A stretch of DNA of 64,000 bases, taken from assembly GCF_005280735.1 (NCBI RefSeq), contig NZ_CP040077.1:3162001-3226000 (forward strand), written 5' to 3'. A program made the position numbers and the translations under genes. The stretch's first letter is position 1. Every line of letters starts with the position of its first letter. This DNA comes from Trinickia violacea (GTDB taxonomy: Bacteria; Pseudomonadota; Gammaproteobacteria; Burkholderiales; Burkholderiaceae). A model generated the notes under the pieces. It was given only the letters and a program-made list of their open reading frames with translations, had not been told where the DNA came from and did not search any database. Shown one piece after another: positions 18,984 through 27,599 of the stretch.

Positions 18984-19034
18984 AGCCTACGTGGATTAGT
19001 TTTGGAATGCTCCGCGTATGCGGAGGGGATAGGC

Positions 19035-19157
19035 ATGAAGTCGACACAAATCCTGTCGGCAATACTGGTGACGGTTGGACTCGTACGATGGGGCGGCTGT
19101 TCGTCGGCGTGCGACATGAACGCATCGGACAGCTCGAGCGGCGGTGGCGATTACTAA
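19035..19157 (+). CDS. Small exported or lipoprotein-like peptide upstream of ECF sigma gene
   Basis: ATG 19035 follows GGAGGGGATAGGC, one of the better ribosome sites in the region, and encodes 40 residues: a Lys at position 3, a hydrophobic segment (ILSAILVTVGLV), then GGC at about 20-22 and a Ser/Asp/Gly-rich tail. It looks like a tiny lipoprotein or secreted peptide, with cysteines at 22 and 26. It ends 27 bp before the sigma factor gene, so it probably belongs to the same transcript. I know no family for it. Confidence 0.55.
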   Translation: MKSTQILSAILVTVGLVRWGGCSSACDMNASDSSSGGGDY

Positions 19158-19184
19158 CGACGGCGATGCACGTGCCGACTTGGT

Positions 19185-19706
19185 GTGAGCTTCGAAGCCG
19201 ACGTCGTAGGGTCACTTCCCCGGTTGCGTCACTATGCCCGCGCGTTGACGGGCGACCACGCTTGGGCGGATGACTTGGTGCAGGACACGGCCGAGCGGGC
19301 GCTCACGCGCGCGCGCGCGTTTCGTTCGGGTAGCAACTTGGGTGCCTGGCTCCTGACGATCCTGCGCCACATCTACATCGACCAGTTGCGCGGGCGTCGC
19401 GAGATCGCCGTGGACGACGAACGCGCCCCCTGGCGCACGCTCGAAGCGCCGCACGGCGAAGTGGATTCGCTCGCGCTGCGCGACGTTCAGCGCGCGCTTT
19501 ACCGCCTTCCTTTCGAGCAGCGCGAGGTCCTGTTGCTCGTTTGCGTCGAGGAACTGAGCTACCAGGAAGTGTCATCAGTGTTGAACGTGCCGGTCGGCAC
19601 GGTGATGTCGCGGCTTTCGCGCGCGCGGGAGAATATGCGCACGCTTTATGCCGATGGGCCGACGCGCCAATGTCGTGTCGATCAAGGCCATGAGAGATGT
19701 CAATGA
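19185..19706 (+). CDS. ECF-type RNA polymerase sigma factor
   Basis: A GTG start gives 173 residues. Region 2 (about 10-75: LPRLRHYARALTGDHAWADDLVQDT...LGAWLLTILRHIYIDQLR) and region 4 (about 110-160: LPFEQREVLLLVCVEELSYQEVSSVLNVPVGTVMSRLSRAREN) are complete and nothing lies between or outside, as in ECF sigma factors. It directs RNA polymerase to a small regulon. The next gene, overlapping by 10 bp, encodes its likely anti-sigma factor. The tail after residue 160 is not conserved. Confidence 0.92.
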   Translation: MSFEADVVGSLPRLRHYARALTGDHAWADDLVQDTAERALTRARAFRSGSNLGAWLLTILRHIYIDQLRGRREIAVDDERAPWRTLEAPHGEVDSLALRDVQRALYRLPFEQREVLLLVCVEELSYQEVSSVLNVPVGTVMSRLSRARENMRTLYADGPTRQCRVDQGHERCQ

Positions 19707-20503
19707 GCGATCATTTCGACCCCACGGTGACATCGGGCTACAGCGAACGAGAACTGTGGGAGTTCTCAGCGCTCGTCGACGGCGAACTGCCAGAAGCGGA
19801 GCGCCCGGCAGTGATCGAGCGGCTTTTGGTCGACCCGCGGGCAGCGGGCATTGTGGCGGCCTATCGCGCGCAGCGAGCAGCGTTGCGCGCGCTGTTCGCG
19901 GACCCCGCGGCACAGACCAGCGGGCCGTGCATCGTGTTGCGCTCGCGTGTTCCATGGTGGCGGCGCGTCGCGTTGGCCGCGTGCTGGGTGGCGCTCGGCG
20001 CCGGTCTCGCGTGGCTCGCCGGCAGCTTGTCGCTGTTCAACTGGCCCCCGGGCCAAACTGTGTTCGCTCAACGAGCCAATATTGCCTACGTGGTCTACGC
20101 GCCGGAAGTACGCCATGCCGTCGAAGTGAGCGCCGCAGATGAGCAGCAGTTGACGGGCTGGCTTGCGCGAAGGATGAACCAGCCGTTGTCCGCGCCCTCG
20201 TTGCAAAACTACGGGTTCACGCTCGTGGGTGGGCGGCTGTTACCAGGCGACGCGGGACCGGCGGGTCAGTTGATGTACGAGAACCGCGCCGGCGCGCGGC
20301 TCGCGCTCTACATGACGGCCGTTTCGAAACGTGAGTTGGCGTACGGCGTCCTTCGCGACGGCAATCTCCGCACGTTCTTTTGGGCTACCAACTATATGGG
20401 TTATGCCGTGTCGGGGCAGATCGCGGAGAGCCAGTTGCGGGCGATCGCGATCGATGTGTGCGGCAAGCTCGGTGGGCACCCCGAGCGCTGGGACTGGGAT
20501 TGA
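19697..20503 (+). CDS. Transmembrane anti-sigma factor
   Basis: This 268-residue protein overlaps the sigma gene by 10 bp. The cytoplasmic N-terminal part (about 10-90, with SALVDGELPEAERPAVIERLL) resembles a ChrR/RskA-type anti-sigma domain but lacks the HxxxCxxC zinc motif. One membrane segment follows (about 96-117, RVALAACWVALGAGLAWLAG), and then about 150 residues predicted to be periplasmic, which include YAPEVRHAVEV and a LVGGRLLPGDAGPAGQLMYE segment typical of this family. It would hold the sigma factor inactive until an envelope signal arrives. Confidence 0.85.
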   Translation: MSMSDHFDPTVTSGYSERELWEFSALVDGELPEAERPAVIERLLVDPRAAGIVAAYRAQRAALRALFADPAAQTSGPCIVLRSRVPWWRRVALAACWVALGAGLAWLAGSLSLFNWPPGQTVFAQRANIAYVVYAPEVRHAVEVSAADEQQLTGWLARRMNQPLSAPSLQNYGFTLVGGRLLPGDAGPAGQLMYENRAGARLALYMTAVSKRELAYGVLRDGNLRTFFWATNYMGYAVSGQIAESQLRAIAIDVCGKLGGHPERWDWD

Positions 20504-20973
20504 GACGACGGCACTAGCGATGTGCCCGATTAACAACGCCACCGCTTCGCGCAAACCATTCGCTTTCCGCCATCGACTGCGCCACCGCCGAGGCTTCCTT
20601 CACCAGCGCGGCATTCTGCACCATCCGGTTCATCTGGCTGGCTGCAATTGAATTTCGCTTGTGCTCACCGGAATATTTTTGCGTACTCACCCGTTTACTG
20701 CGCACGTGCGGCCGCCTGCAGGTTGGCTCGTTGCGCGCCTTGCGGCGTGGCCGACGTGACCGCTGTACCGGTCTTGTCAGCAAGAACGGCGTTGCCGCAA
20801 ACCTCGCCACAACGCCGCTCATCCTCCGTACTGCCAGAAAGTATCGCCTGCGCCGGTGAGGTGCGATTGCGCGCTCGCCGTGCCGCAAGGCGACACAGTA
20901 GGTGGGGTTCGCTCGCGGCAGTCGACGCACCGCGCGTACGGCAGTTGCCGCAGCTTTCTTGGAGAGTCGAGTC
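20504..20973. other. Intergenic region with a chemoreceptor remnant
   Basis: Apart from the methyl-accepting protein fragment at 20514-20651, no gene was found. The ribosome site of the next gene lies at 20961-20966. Confidence 0.45.
20514..20651 (-). pseudogene. C-terminal fragment of a methyl-accepting chemotaxis protein
   Basis: On the minus strand, a frame ending at 20514 reads IAASQMNRMVQNAALVKEASAVAQSMAES, which matches the tail of the chemoreceptor signalling domain (normally QMDxxTQQNAALVEEAAAAxxSL). The sensor, HAMP and hairpin parts are missing and the end is altered. Only about 45 codons remain. Confidence 0.6.
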
Positions 20974-22203
20974 ATGAAATCTGTCATCAGACACCTCGCT
21001 TCGCTTCCCGCGGCGCCGGTTAATGCCGCAAGAGTCAGCAAGAAGCTACCCACACGGGGTGCCGCCCCAACGTTGCATCCCGCACCCGCCGCACATGGCG
21101 GCCTGTGGCGCCGGCTGCTGCTCGCGCTATGCGGCGCGGGCGTCGCGCTCGGCGCGGTACACGCTGCGTACGCCCAGGAGCCGCTACTACCGCCGCCCGC
21201 CGTCACGACGACCACCATACCGGCGAACGGCGACCTGAATCCGTATGGCGTCGTCTTCGTTCCGGACGGCTTTCCCTCCTTCGGCAATATCGCGCCGGGC
21301 GACTTGCTGGTTTCGAACTTCAACAACGCGCAGAACGTGCAGGGCACCGGCACCACGATCGTCAAGATCGTGCCGGGTGCGAAGCAGGCCACCACATTCG
21401 CCCAGCTTCACGCCACGCCCCCGTCCCCCATCGGCCTGACCATGGCGCTTGGCGTGCTGCGCGGCGGCTTCGTGCTGGTCGGCAACACGCCCACCACCGA
21501 CGGCACGTTCAACACGATCAAGCCCGGCTCACTGATCGTCGTGAACCGCAACGGCGTGGCGGTCGGGGAATTCAAGGGCACTCCGACGATCAATGGACCG
21601 TGGGGCATGACGATTTTCGATCAGGTCGATCACGCGAAAGTGTTCGTCTCGAACGTGCTGGGCGGCAACGTCGTGCGGCTCGACGTGACCGTCGACACCA
21701 ACGGCGTGCACCTCGTGAAGGCGACGCAGGTCGCATCGGGCTATCCGCACCGTGGCGACCCGGCAGCGGTCGTCGTCGGGCCGGCCGGGCTCGTATACGA
21801 CCCGGTGCGCGACGTGCTCTACGTTGCGTCGATAGTCGACAATGCGATCTTCGCGGTGTTCGGCGCGGGCAACTCGCATCACGACGGCGGCAAGGGCGTG
21901 CTGATCTACGCGGACAACAAGCACCTGCATGGACCGCTGGCGCTTGCGTTAGGGCCGAACGGCGATCTCTTCACCTCGAACGGCGACGCGATCAACGCCG
22001 ATCCGGCCCAGCCGAGCGAGCTCGTCGAGTTCACGCCGCAAGGGCAATTCGTTGCGCAGTTGCCGATCGATCCGGCACCGGATGGAGCGTTCGGCGTCGC
22101 GTTCCGTCAGATCAACAACGGACACGTGCACTTTGCAGCGGTCAACGACAATACGAACGCGGTAACTGACTGGAACCTGCCGTTCGAACAGGCGGGACAG
22201 TGA
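20974..22203 (+). CDS. Exported NHL/beta-propeller-like protein
   Basis: ATG 20974 follows GGAGAG; the frame is open upstream but without a site. The 409 residues start with a long export signal (a basic region, then LLLALCGAGVALGAVHAAYAQ near 48-68). The rest shows repeated short strands with patterns such as GLVYDPVRDVLYVASIVDNAIFAV, ALALGPNGDLFTSNGD and ELVEFTPQGQFVAQL, typical of NHL or SMP-30-like propellers. There are no clear catalytic residues. It follows the sigma/anti-sigma genes and may belong to their regulon. A terminator hairpin follows at 22322. Confidence 0.8.
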   Translation: MKSVIRHLASLPAAPVNAARVSKKLPTRGAAPTLHPAPAAHGGLWRRLLLALCGAGVALGAVHAAYAQEPLLPPPAVTTTTIPANGDLNPYGVVFVPDGFPSFGNIAPGDLLVSNFNNAQNVQGTGTTIVKIVPGAKQATTFAQLHATPPSPIGLTMALGVLRGGFVLVGNTPTTDGTFNTIKPGSLIVVNRNGVAVGEFKGTPTINGPWGMTIFDQVDHAKVFVSNVLGGNVVRLDVTVDTNGVHLVKATQVASGYPHRGDPAAVVVGPAGLVYDPVRDVLYVASIVDNAIFAVFGAGNSHHDGGKGVLIYADNKHLHGPLALALGPNGDLFTSNGDAINADPAQPSELVEFTPQGQFVAQLPIDPAPDGAFGVAFRQINNGHVHFAAVNDNTNAVTDWNLPFEQAGQ

Positions 22204-22321
22204 TGGTGCTGGCGGCGCGATCGGTACGCTGCCGCAGTGCATGAACGCTGTGAACGACAACCAGCGCGGCTGCAGGCGCAGCACACGCTATCGGGGTAGA
22301 ACATGCTAAGGGGGTAAAAAA

Positions 22322-22353
22322 GGCATCGTGCGGGAATCCACGCGATGCCTTTT
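22322..22353 (+). terminator. Rho-independent terminator after the propeller gene
   Basis: GGCATCG at 22322-22328 pairs with CGATGCC at 22343-22349, and a run of T follows. The preceding A run makes it possibly bidirectional. Confidence 0.75.
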
Positions 22354-22452
22354 CGTTGTTGCGTGCCGCGCAAGAGCAATGCGGCGTCCTGGCTACTGCT
22401 GCTGTTGAAGTTCGTAAATCACGCTAATGGTGTCCGTTGGAGCGCTAATCGT

Positions 22453-22477
22453 GGAAGCCGTTAAAAGACCCGGGATG
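22453..22477 (+). repeat. Left terminal inverted repeat of second ISKra4-type element
   Basis: 25 bp (GGAAGCCGTTAAAAG at the outer side), matching the reverse complement of 23953-23977 at 20 positions. Confidence 0.6.
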
Positions 22478-22478
22478 T

Positions 22479-23903
22479 TCATTGCCAGGGCCACGACACG
22501 CGTCGCTGTCCAATCCATGGAAACTGCCGCCCAGCGAGTTCGTGAAATTCCTGGTTCAAGAGGGCAACGCGCACTTGAACGACACTGTGTGCCCCCGCGC
22601 GACTCCAGCGCATATGTTGGCTCTTGCCCATTCGACGGCCAACTATCCGATTGATCGACGACTCGACAAAACCGGTGGAGATTCGCCGGCCAACGCGCTG
22701 CCATGCTCGATAGTCGATCAGCGACTCAAGATTGCGCTCAAGGTACGCAATCACGTCCGTGAGCCTGTAGCGCGCTTGTTTGGCTCGGTGGCTCGAATTT
22801 GGGTCGAGCTTCTCGCGCAGCTCAAGGAGCCGATGTAGCTGTTTTCCGAGTCGTTGCCAACCCACCGTTTGTCCGGTCCAGACGAGACTGCGGAAGCGAA
22901 CAAAAAGGTCCCACAGTTCGAATGCCGATCCGTTGGTCGTGAGCCGCCCATATGCCAAAGGCGCGAGAGTTTGGTCGACGTATCGCAACATTCGCCCGAT
23001 ATGCGCCCAGTCGAGCACCCATTCGGAATCGAACGGAAGGTCGTTTGCAACACCGGCCAGATCCAATGCTCCATCGGTCCGAACGCAGACGTCATTGGGA
23101 TCGTCGTAGCCGCTGTCCTCCAAGAATCTCGTCATTTCTTTCTGCATTCGCTTGGTGCGCGGCATGGCGGAAGCCCATACCCTTGGTCGCTTACCTGCCG
23201 GGCCCAAAGCCGCAACAATGACCGCAATCGACGATGACCCTTTGTCTGTTTCCACGCGATTGCCCTTGCCCGAACCCTTGCTGTTGTTTCGTGCACGACG
23301 AACATAGCCAACGTCAATGCCAAGTTCGGCATCCGGCTTTGTCTCCTCGCACCACCGATGCACAGGCTGCGCATGCTGTATGGATTTACCGATGGTCACA
23401 GTGTGATTGCGAATGGTGACGTGACTGTCGCGACCGGAAGTCGGTAACAATAGGTCCATGACCCGCTTGGCTTGCCGGTAGGGCATCGTGGCACCCAGCT
23501 CTGCATGCAGCCATCGCAGCTCGCCTGTGCTTACATCCGTAAAATAGTTCTTGAGCGGCGACACATATCTACAGGCGTCAGCACCACACTTGCATGCCTT
23601 CCATCGCTCGCGGCAGTAGAAAACCTTCCCAAGGGTGGTCTTCAGCTCAGAGCAACGATTATCGTGCAGGCGACGGGGCACGCCGCAGGCCGCACATGCT
23701 CGACGCGACGCGCAGAATCGTTCGAGTTGCTCGACAACAAAATTCTGCTGGATGCAATTGACCAATGATTTGCCCTCGGCGAGGGACAGGCCCACGTCCC
23801 CAGATGTCGGGTTTTCTGCAGCCCTGTGAAGCCGCATTACCTCGACGCGCTTGACCGCGGATCCATCGCCATCGTCGAACTCAAGAACGATTGTGCATCG
23901 CAT
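22479..23903 (-). CDS. ISKra4 family transposase
   Basis: 474 residues, uninterrupted. The N-terminal part has paired cysteines (CAACG, CKCGADAC) that suggest zinc binding. The catalytic aspartates are likely in AELGIDVGYV and VRTDGALDL, followed by WVLDWAHIGRML. The C-terminal segment ESSINRIVGRRMGKSQHMRWSRAGAHS holds the family glutamate and the closing motif shared with the element at 15814. It acts as a DDE transposase on the terminal repeats, which begin only 1 bp after its stop codon. Confidence 0.85.
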   Translation of the reverse strand: MRCTIVLEFDDGDGSAVKRVEVMRLHRAAENPTSGDVGLSLAEGKSLVNCIQQNFVVEQLERFCASRRACAACGVPRRLHDNRCSELKTTLGKVFYCRERWKACKCGADACRYVSPLKNYFTDVSTGELRWLHAELGATMPYRQAKRVMDLLLPTSGRDSHVTIRNHTVTIGKSIQHAQPVHRWCEETKPDAELGIDVGYVRRARNNSKGSGKGNRVETDKGSSSIAVIVAALGPAGKRPRVWASAMPRTKRMQKEMTRFLEDSGYDDPNDVCVRTDGALDLAGVANDLPFDSEWVLDWAHIGRMLRYVDQTLAPLAYGRLTTNGSAFELWDLFVRFRSLVWTGQTVGWQRLGKQLHRLLELREKLDPNSSHRAKQARYRLTDVIAYLERNLESLIDYRAWQRVGRRISTGFVESSINRIVGRRMGKSQHMRWSRAGAHSVVQVRVALLNQEFHELAGRQFPWIGQRRVSWPWQ

Positions 23904-23952
23904 GGCGGCTCCTGTTCCGTAGCTAAGGAGACGATACCCTTTCTCTCACCGG

Positions 23953-23977
23953 CTTCCCGGGGTTTTTAACGGTTCCC
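23953..23977 (-). repeat. Right terminal inverted repeat of second ISKra4-type element
   Basis: Partner of 22453-22477; 20 of 25 positions match. Confidence 0.6.
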
Positions 23978-24337
23978 TTCAACATTTGTCGCGACGCTCG
24001 CCATCGCCGAATGGCTTGTCACCGATCTTCTTGCACTCGAGGGAAATACGGCCGTCCAGCATTTGTCCGAGGCGGAAGAGGTTCCGCAAGCAAATGCACA
24101 TACGTAAGCTGACTTCGGTCAGTTGGGTTGCCATTTCCCGCTTGCCCTGACGCGAAGCTACGGGTTTCCCCCATTCAGATTTTTGTTGACATCCTTTCTT
24201 GGCGGCGTAGCATCCGTCATGACAACAACTGTTGCTCTAAATATAACTAAAACAACGCATGTTGCACTGCACGGAGTGTTGTCATTGGTCCCGCCCGCGT
24301 CGCGGAGGGCGCCTTGTCAATTGCTTCGGAGAGAATT
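23978..24337. other. Upstream region of the ABC transporter/CoA operon
   Basis: No gene. A candidate promoter lies at 24186-24213. Confidence 0.5.
24186..24213 (+). promoter_or_regulatory. Candidate sigma-70 promoter for the operon at 24338
   Basis: A perfect TTGACA at 24186-24191 is followed after 16 bp by TAGCAT at 24208-24213. The AT-rich stretch downstream (24225-24260) would form a leader of about 110 nt before the first gene. Pattern match only. Confidence 0.45.
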
Positions 24338-25090
24338 ATGGGACGTCGTTCCTTCCTTATGTCCGTCATTGCTGTTGCCATGTTCGGCGCGAGCATCGCA
24401 CATGCGCAAAGCAAAGAACTGGTCGTTGGCACCGACACTTCCTTCATGCCGTTCGAATTCAAGCAGGGGGGCAAGTACGTCGGCTTCGACCTTGACCTGT
24501 GGGCCGAAATCGCGAAGGACCAAGGCTGGAAGTACAAGATTCAGCCGATGGACTTCGCTGGTCTGATTCCGGCTCTTCAAACCCAAAACATCGACGTCGC
24601 GCTTTCGGGCATGACCATCAAGGAGGAGCGCAAGAAGGCTATCGATTTTTCGGACCCGTATTACGACAGCGGGCTCGCAGCGATGGTGCAAATCGACAAC
24701 ACGAGCATCAAGTCTATTGACGACCTGAATGGCAAGGTCATCGGCGCAAAAACGGGCACCGCCACTATCGACTGGATCAAGGCACACCTGAAGCCAAAGG
24801 AAATCCGCCAGTTCCCCAACATCGACGAGGCCTATCTGGCCCTGGAAGCAGGCCGTGTCGACGCGGCCATGCACGACACGCCAAACGTCCTGTATTTCGT
24901 CAACACGGAAGGCAAAGGCAAGGTCAAGGTTGCCGGCGCCCCGGTGAGCGGCGACAAGTACGGCATCGGGTTTCCGAAGGGAAGCCCGCTGGTACCCAAG
25001 GTCAACGAAGAGCTGACCAAAATCAAGGCCGATGGCCGTTACGCCAGGCTGTACAAGAAGTGGTTCGGCTCTGAGCCGCCGAAGTCGTAA
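24338..25090 (+). CDS. Amino acid ABC transporter, periplasmic binding protein (GlnH/HisJ type)
   Basis: ATG 24338 follows GGAGAG; 250 residues. A signal peptide ends in IAHAQ near 24. The mature protein has the family-3 binding-protein pattern: LVVGTDTSFMPFEFKQGGKYVGFDLDLW at the start, ALSGMTIKEERKKAIDFSDPYYDSGL and VIGAKTGTATIDWIK for the ligand loop, and a closing KADGRYARLYKKWFG. The conserved arginine of amino-acid binders appears as K in this second segment, so ligand preference may differ from glutamine. It feeds the permease and ATPase encoded just downstream. Confidence 0.92.
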   Translation: MGRRSFLMSVIAVAMFGASIAHAQSKELVVGTDTSFMPFEFKQGGKYVGFDLDLWAEIAKDQGWKYKIQPMDFAGLIPALQTQNIDVALSGMTIKEERKKAIDFSDPYYDSGLAAMVQIDNTSIKSIDDLNGKVIGAKTGTATIDWIKAHLKPKEIRQFPNIDEAYLALEAGRVDAAMHDTPNVLYFVNTEGKGKVKVAGAPVSGDKYGIGFPKGSPLVPKVNEELTKIKADGRYARLYKKWFGSEPPKS

Positions 25091-25156
25091 GTGCTCGGAA
25101 ATGAGTGCGCGGTGGTGACAACCGCCGCGCTCCTACGAATCAACCAGGAGCGATCC

Positions 25157-25813
25157 ATGGATCTCGATTGGTCAGCTATTTGGGCGGCACTTCCGGACTT
25201 GCTGGACGGCGTGAAGCTCACAGTCTTTATTGCATTTGTCGGGCTCGTCGGCGGTTTCATCGTCGGCATGATTGCCGGAATGTTCCGGGCATATGGACCC
25301 ACCGTGCTGAACGTTCTGGCTCAGCTCTACATCGAGCTGATCCGGGGCACGCCAATTGTCGTGCAGGTCATGTTTCTATACTTCGCGCTGCCGGTGCTTG
25401 CGCATATCCGGATCGATGGCCTAACGGCCGCGATCATCGCGATAACGGTCAATTCGGGCGCCTATCTTGCCGAAGTGGTGCGCGGCGCACTGTTGTCCAT
25501 CTCCAAGGGCCTCACGGAAGCCGGTCTTGCGATGGGTCTGTCCATGCCACGTGTCCTCGCAAAGATTATCGGGCCGCTCGCCTTTCGCCGGCTGATTCCG
25601 CCGCTCGGCAATCAGTGCATCGTCAGCCTGAAGGACACCTCACTATTTATTGTCATCGGGGTGGGCGAACTGACACGAAAGGGGCAAGAAATCATCGCGG
25701 GGAATTTCCGCGCCGTCGAGATCTGGACTGCAGTTGCCGCCATCTATCTGGTTCTGACTGGCCTGATGACGCTCACACTGCGTCTCGTCGAAAAGAGGAT
25801 GAGCATCCTATGA
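25157..25813 (+). CDS. Amino acid ABC transporter permease (HisM/GlnP type)
   Basis: ATG 25157 has a CAGGAG site; 218 residues. Five membrane helices are visible, beginning LLDGVKLTVFIAFVGLVGGFIVG, with the ELIRGTPIVVQVMF segment and the cytoplasmic EAA loop, EAGLAMGLSMPRVLAKIIGPLAFRRLIPPLGNQ, that docks the ATPase. Only one permease is present, so it probably works as a homodimer. Its stop overlaps the start of the ATPase gene by ATGA. Confidence 0.92.
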   Translation: MDLDWSAIWAALPDLLDGVKLTVFIAFVGLVGGFIVGMIAGMFRAYGPTVLNVLAQLYIELIRGTPIVVQVMFLYFALPVLAHIRIDGLTAAIIAITVNSGAYLAEVVRGALLSISKGLTEAGLAMGLSMPRVLAKIIGPLAFRRLIPPLGNQCIVSLKDTSLFIVIGVGELTRKGQEIIAGNFRAVEIWTAVAAIYLVLTGLMTLTLRLVEKRMSIL

Positions 25814-26538
25814 ACATGGTCGAATTCCAGGGGGTCTCGAAGAGCTTCGGCCATTTGGCCGTGCTCAAGGACATCACCCTGCGCATCGAAAGTGGTGAAG
25901 TCGTGGTTGTCGTCGGTCCGTCCGGCTCGGGCAAGTCCACGATGCTTCGCTGTATCAACGTACTGGAGAAAATCTCGGGCGGAGACTTGCTGGTCGACGG
26001 GCAGAGCGTCAAGGGCAACGCATCCGTGATTCGTAACATCCGCCTCGAGGCCGGCATGGTCTTCCAGCAGTTCAACCTGTTTCCGCAGATGACAGCGCTG
26101 GAGAACGTCATGTTCGGCCCGATCCAGGTACGGGGAGCCTCGAGAGCCGAAGCACGCGACCAGGCAATGGCATTGCTGGACAAGGTGGGCCTCGAAGCGC
26201 GCGCCAATCATTACCCGTCCGAGTTGTCCGGGGGGCAACAGCAGCGCGTCGCGATTGCTCGCGCCTTGGCCATCAAGCCAAAGCTGATGCTGTTCGACGA
26301 GCCAACCTCGGCGCTGGACCCGGAACTTCGTCACGAAGTCCTCAAGGTCATGCAGGACCTGGCCAACGAGGGCATGACGATGATTGTCGTGACGCATGAA
26401 ATCGGGTTTGCAAAGCGTGTCGGCACGCGTCTGCTGTTCATGGACCAGGGCGGCATTGCCGAGGACGGGCACCCGGCCGCGCTTATCCACACCCCGCCGA
26501 CGCAGCGACTGAAGGACTTTTTGCAGCACGTGGCTTAA
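25810..26538 (+). CDS. Amino acid ABC transporter ATPase (GlnQ type)
   Basis: The start at 25810 overlaps the permease stop; a second ATG at 25816 is possible. The 242 residues hold all ATPase motifs: Walker A GPSGSGKST (about 35), Q-loop FQQFNLFPQMTALEN, signature LSGGQQQRVAIARAL, Walker B LMLFDEPTSALD and the switch histidine in VVTHEIGFA. It energises uptake by the permease at 25157. The third gene of the transporter is followed by the C45 hydrolase gene after 16 bp, which suggests that the imported compound is its substrate. Confidence 0.93.
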   Translation: MNMVEFQGVSKSFGHLAVLKDITLRIESGEVVVVVGPSGSGKSTMLRCINVLEKISGGDLLVDGQSVKGNASVIRNIRLEAGMVFQQFNLFPQMTALENVMFGPIQVRGASRAEARDQAMALLDKVGLEARANHYPSELSGGQQQRVAIARALAIKPKLMLFDEPTSALDPELRHEVLKVMQDLANEGMTMIVVTHEIGFAKRVGTRLLFMDQGGIAEDGHPAALIHTPPTQRLKDFLQHVA

Positions 26539-26554
26539 GCGAGGTGATGTTTTT

Positions 26555-27588
26555 ATGCAGCTTCTAACTCCATCCGTCATTTCCGGCTCTCCGTACGACA
26601 TCGGATACGAACTCGGAACGCTCGCCAGGCCGTTGATGAGTGCGTACATGGGTCAAAGTGCCGCCTGGCAGGCGGTCAGCCGATGGCGCGGGCACTCGTT
26701 TTTGCGAGACCTGCGCCAGGCTGCCCAAAATGTGTTCCCGGACTATGTCGAAGAAATCGAAGGTATGGCGGCCGGAATGGGATGGTCCGCCGAGGATGTG
26801 TTCCTGTGGAACTGCCGGGGAGAGTTGATTCACAACGCGCCGGACGGCTGCACGACGCTGGCTGCCAGGTCGCCCAATGAGCGGCTCATTGCGCATAACG
26901 AAGATGGCGACCCATATCTGCGCGACCAGTGCGCGCTCGTGGACGTTCGCCCAACCGGAAAGCCCGGATTCGTGAGCTTCTACTACCGGGCTCCCTGCCC
27001 GGACATACCTTCGCAGTGAACCGTGCCGGACTGGTGCAGGCTATCAACAACCTGCGAATCAGGCACCCCGCGGTTGGGGTGCCCCGCATGGTGCTCACCC
27101 GCGCGGTGCTCGACGTCGCTTCGCTTGATGCCGCGGTCGAGGTTCTCAAAGGCGTACCGCGCGCAAGCGGCTTTCACCATACGCTGGGTTGCGTAGGGGA
27201 CCCGCGGCTGCTCAGCATCGAAGCAACGGTACAACGCTGCTCGGTTGTTGAGGTGAGCCGCCTGTCCGGGCACGCCAATCACCTCATCCACGATGGCTGT
27301 GGCAACGAGGAGCAGCTTGTCACGGCATCGTCCCGCGACCGGCAGACACGACTCGGTGAGCTTCTTCCGGAGCTCTCCGGCGTCAGCGAGTTGAATCTCC
27401 TGCAGGTGCTCTTCGACCAGGCGTCGAAAGGTCTGCCCATTTACCGTGACGACCCCATGGACCCGGACGATGAGAACACGCTCGCGACCGCCCTGTTCGT
27501 CATTCGGGAAGCCGGTGTGGAATTCGAAGTGCGACAGCAAGGTGAACTTCGATTCAAGCAATTCATGCCCCAGGTCAAGGTGCAGTGA
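26555..27588 (+). pseudogene. C45-type Ntn hydrolase (isopenicillin N acyltransferase-like), frameshifted
   Basis: Two overlapping frames together give one protein of about 344 residues. The first (26555-27019) has SGSPYDIGYELG, the helix GMAAGMGWSAEDVFLWNCRGE and DGCTTLAA, in which the cysteine would become the N-terminal nucleophile after self-cleavage, followed by AHNEDGDPY. The second (continuing to 27588) has GHTFAVNRAGLVQAINNLR and HHTLGCVGDPRLLSIEAT. The join is at about 26985, where TACTACCGGG would stay in frame with one more C. The family cleaves or transfers amide-linked acyl groups. As read here, only the first 154 residues are made. It stands in an operon between a transporter and CoA enzymes. 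Confidence 0.8.
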
Positions 27589-27599
27589 CGGAGACGTTC

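Larger units (their letters stand above)
22453..23977 (-). mobile_element. Intact ISKra4-type insertion sequence
   Basis: About 1.5 kb bounded by imperfect 25-bp inverted repeats at 22453-22477 and 23953-23977, with a full-length transposase on the minus strand. It is inserted just after a terminator and about 360 bp upstream of an ABC transporter operon. Its ends differ from the element at 15814, so the two are not copies of each other. Confidence 0.75.

Noticed and set aside
20514..21395. A 293-codon minus-strand ORF as a real gene
   Set aside because: Only its last 45 codons match a known protein (chemoreceptor tail). The rest is antisense to the propeller gene.
21105..22169. A 354-codon frame inside the propeller gene in another frame
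   Set aside because: Arg-rich shadow of the real gene at 20974, with no ribosome site or domain.
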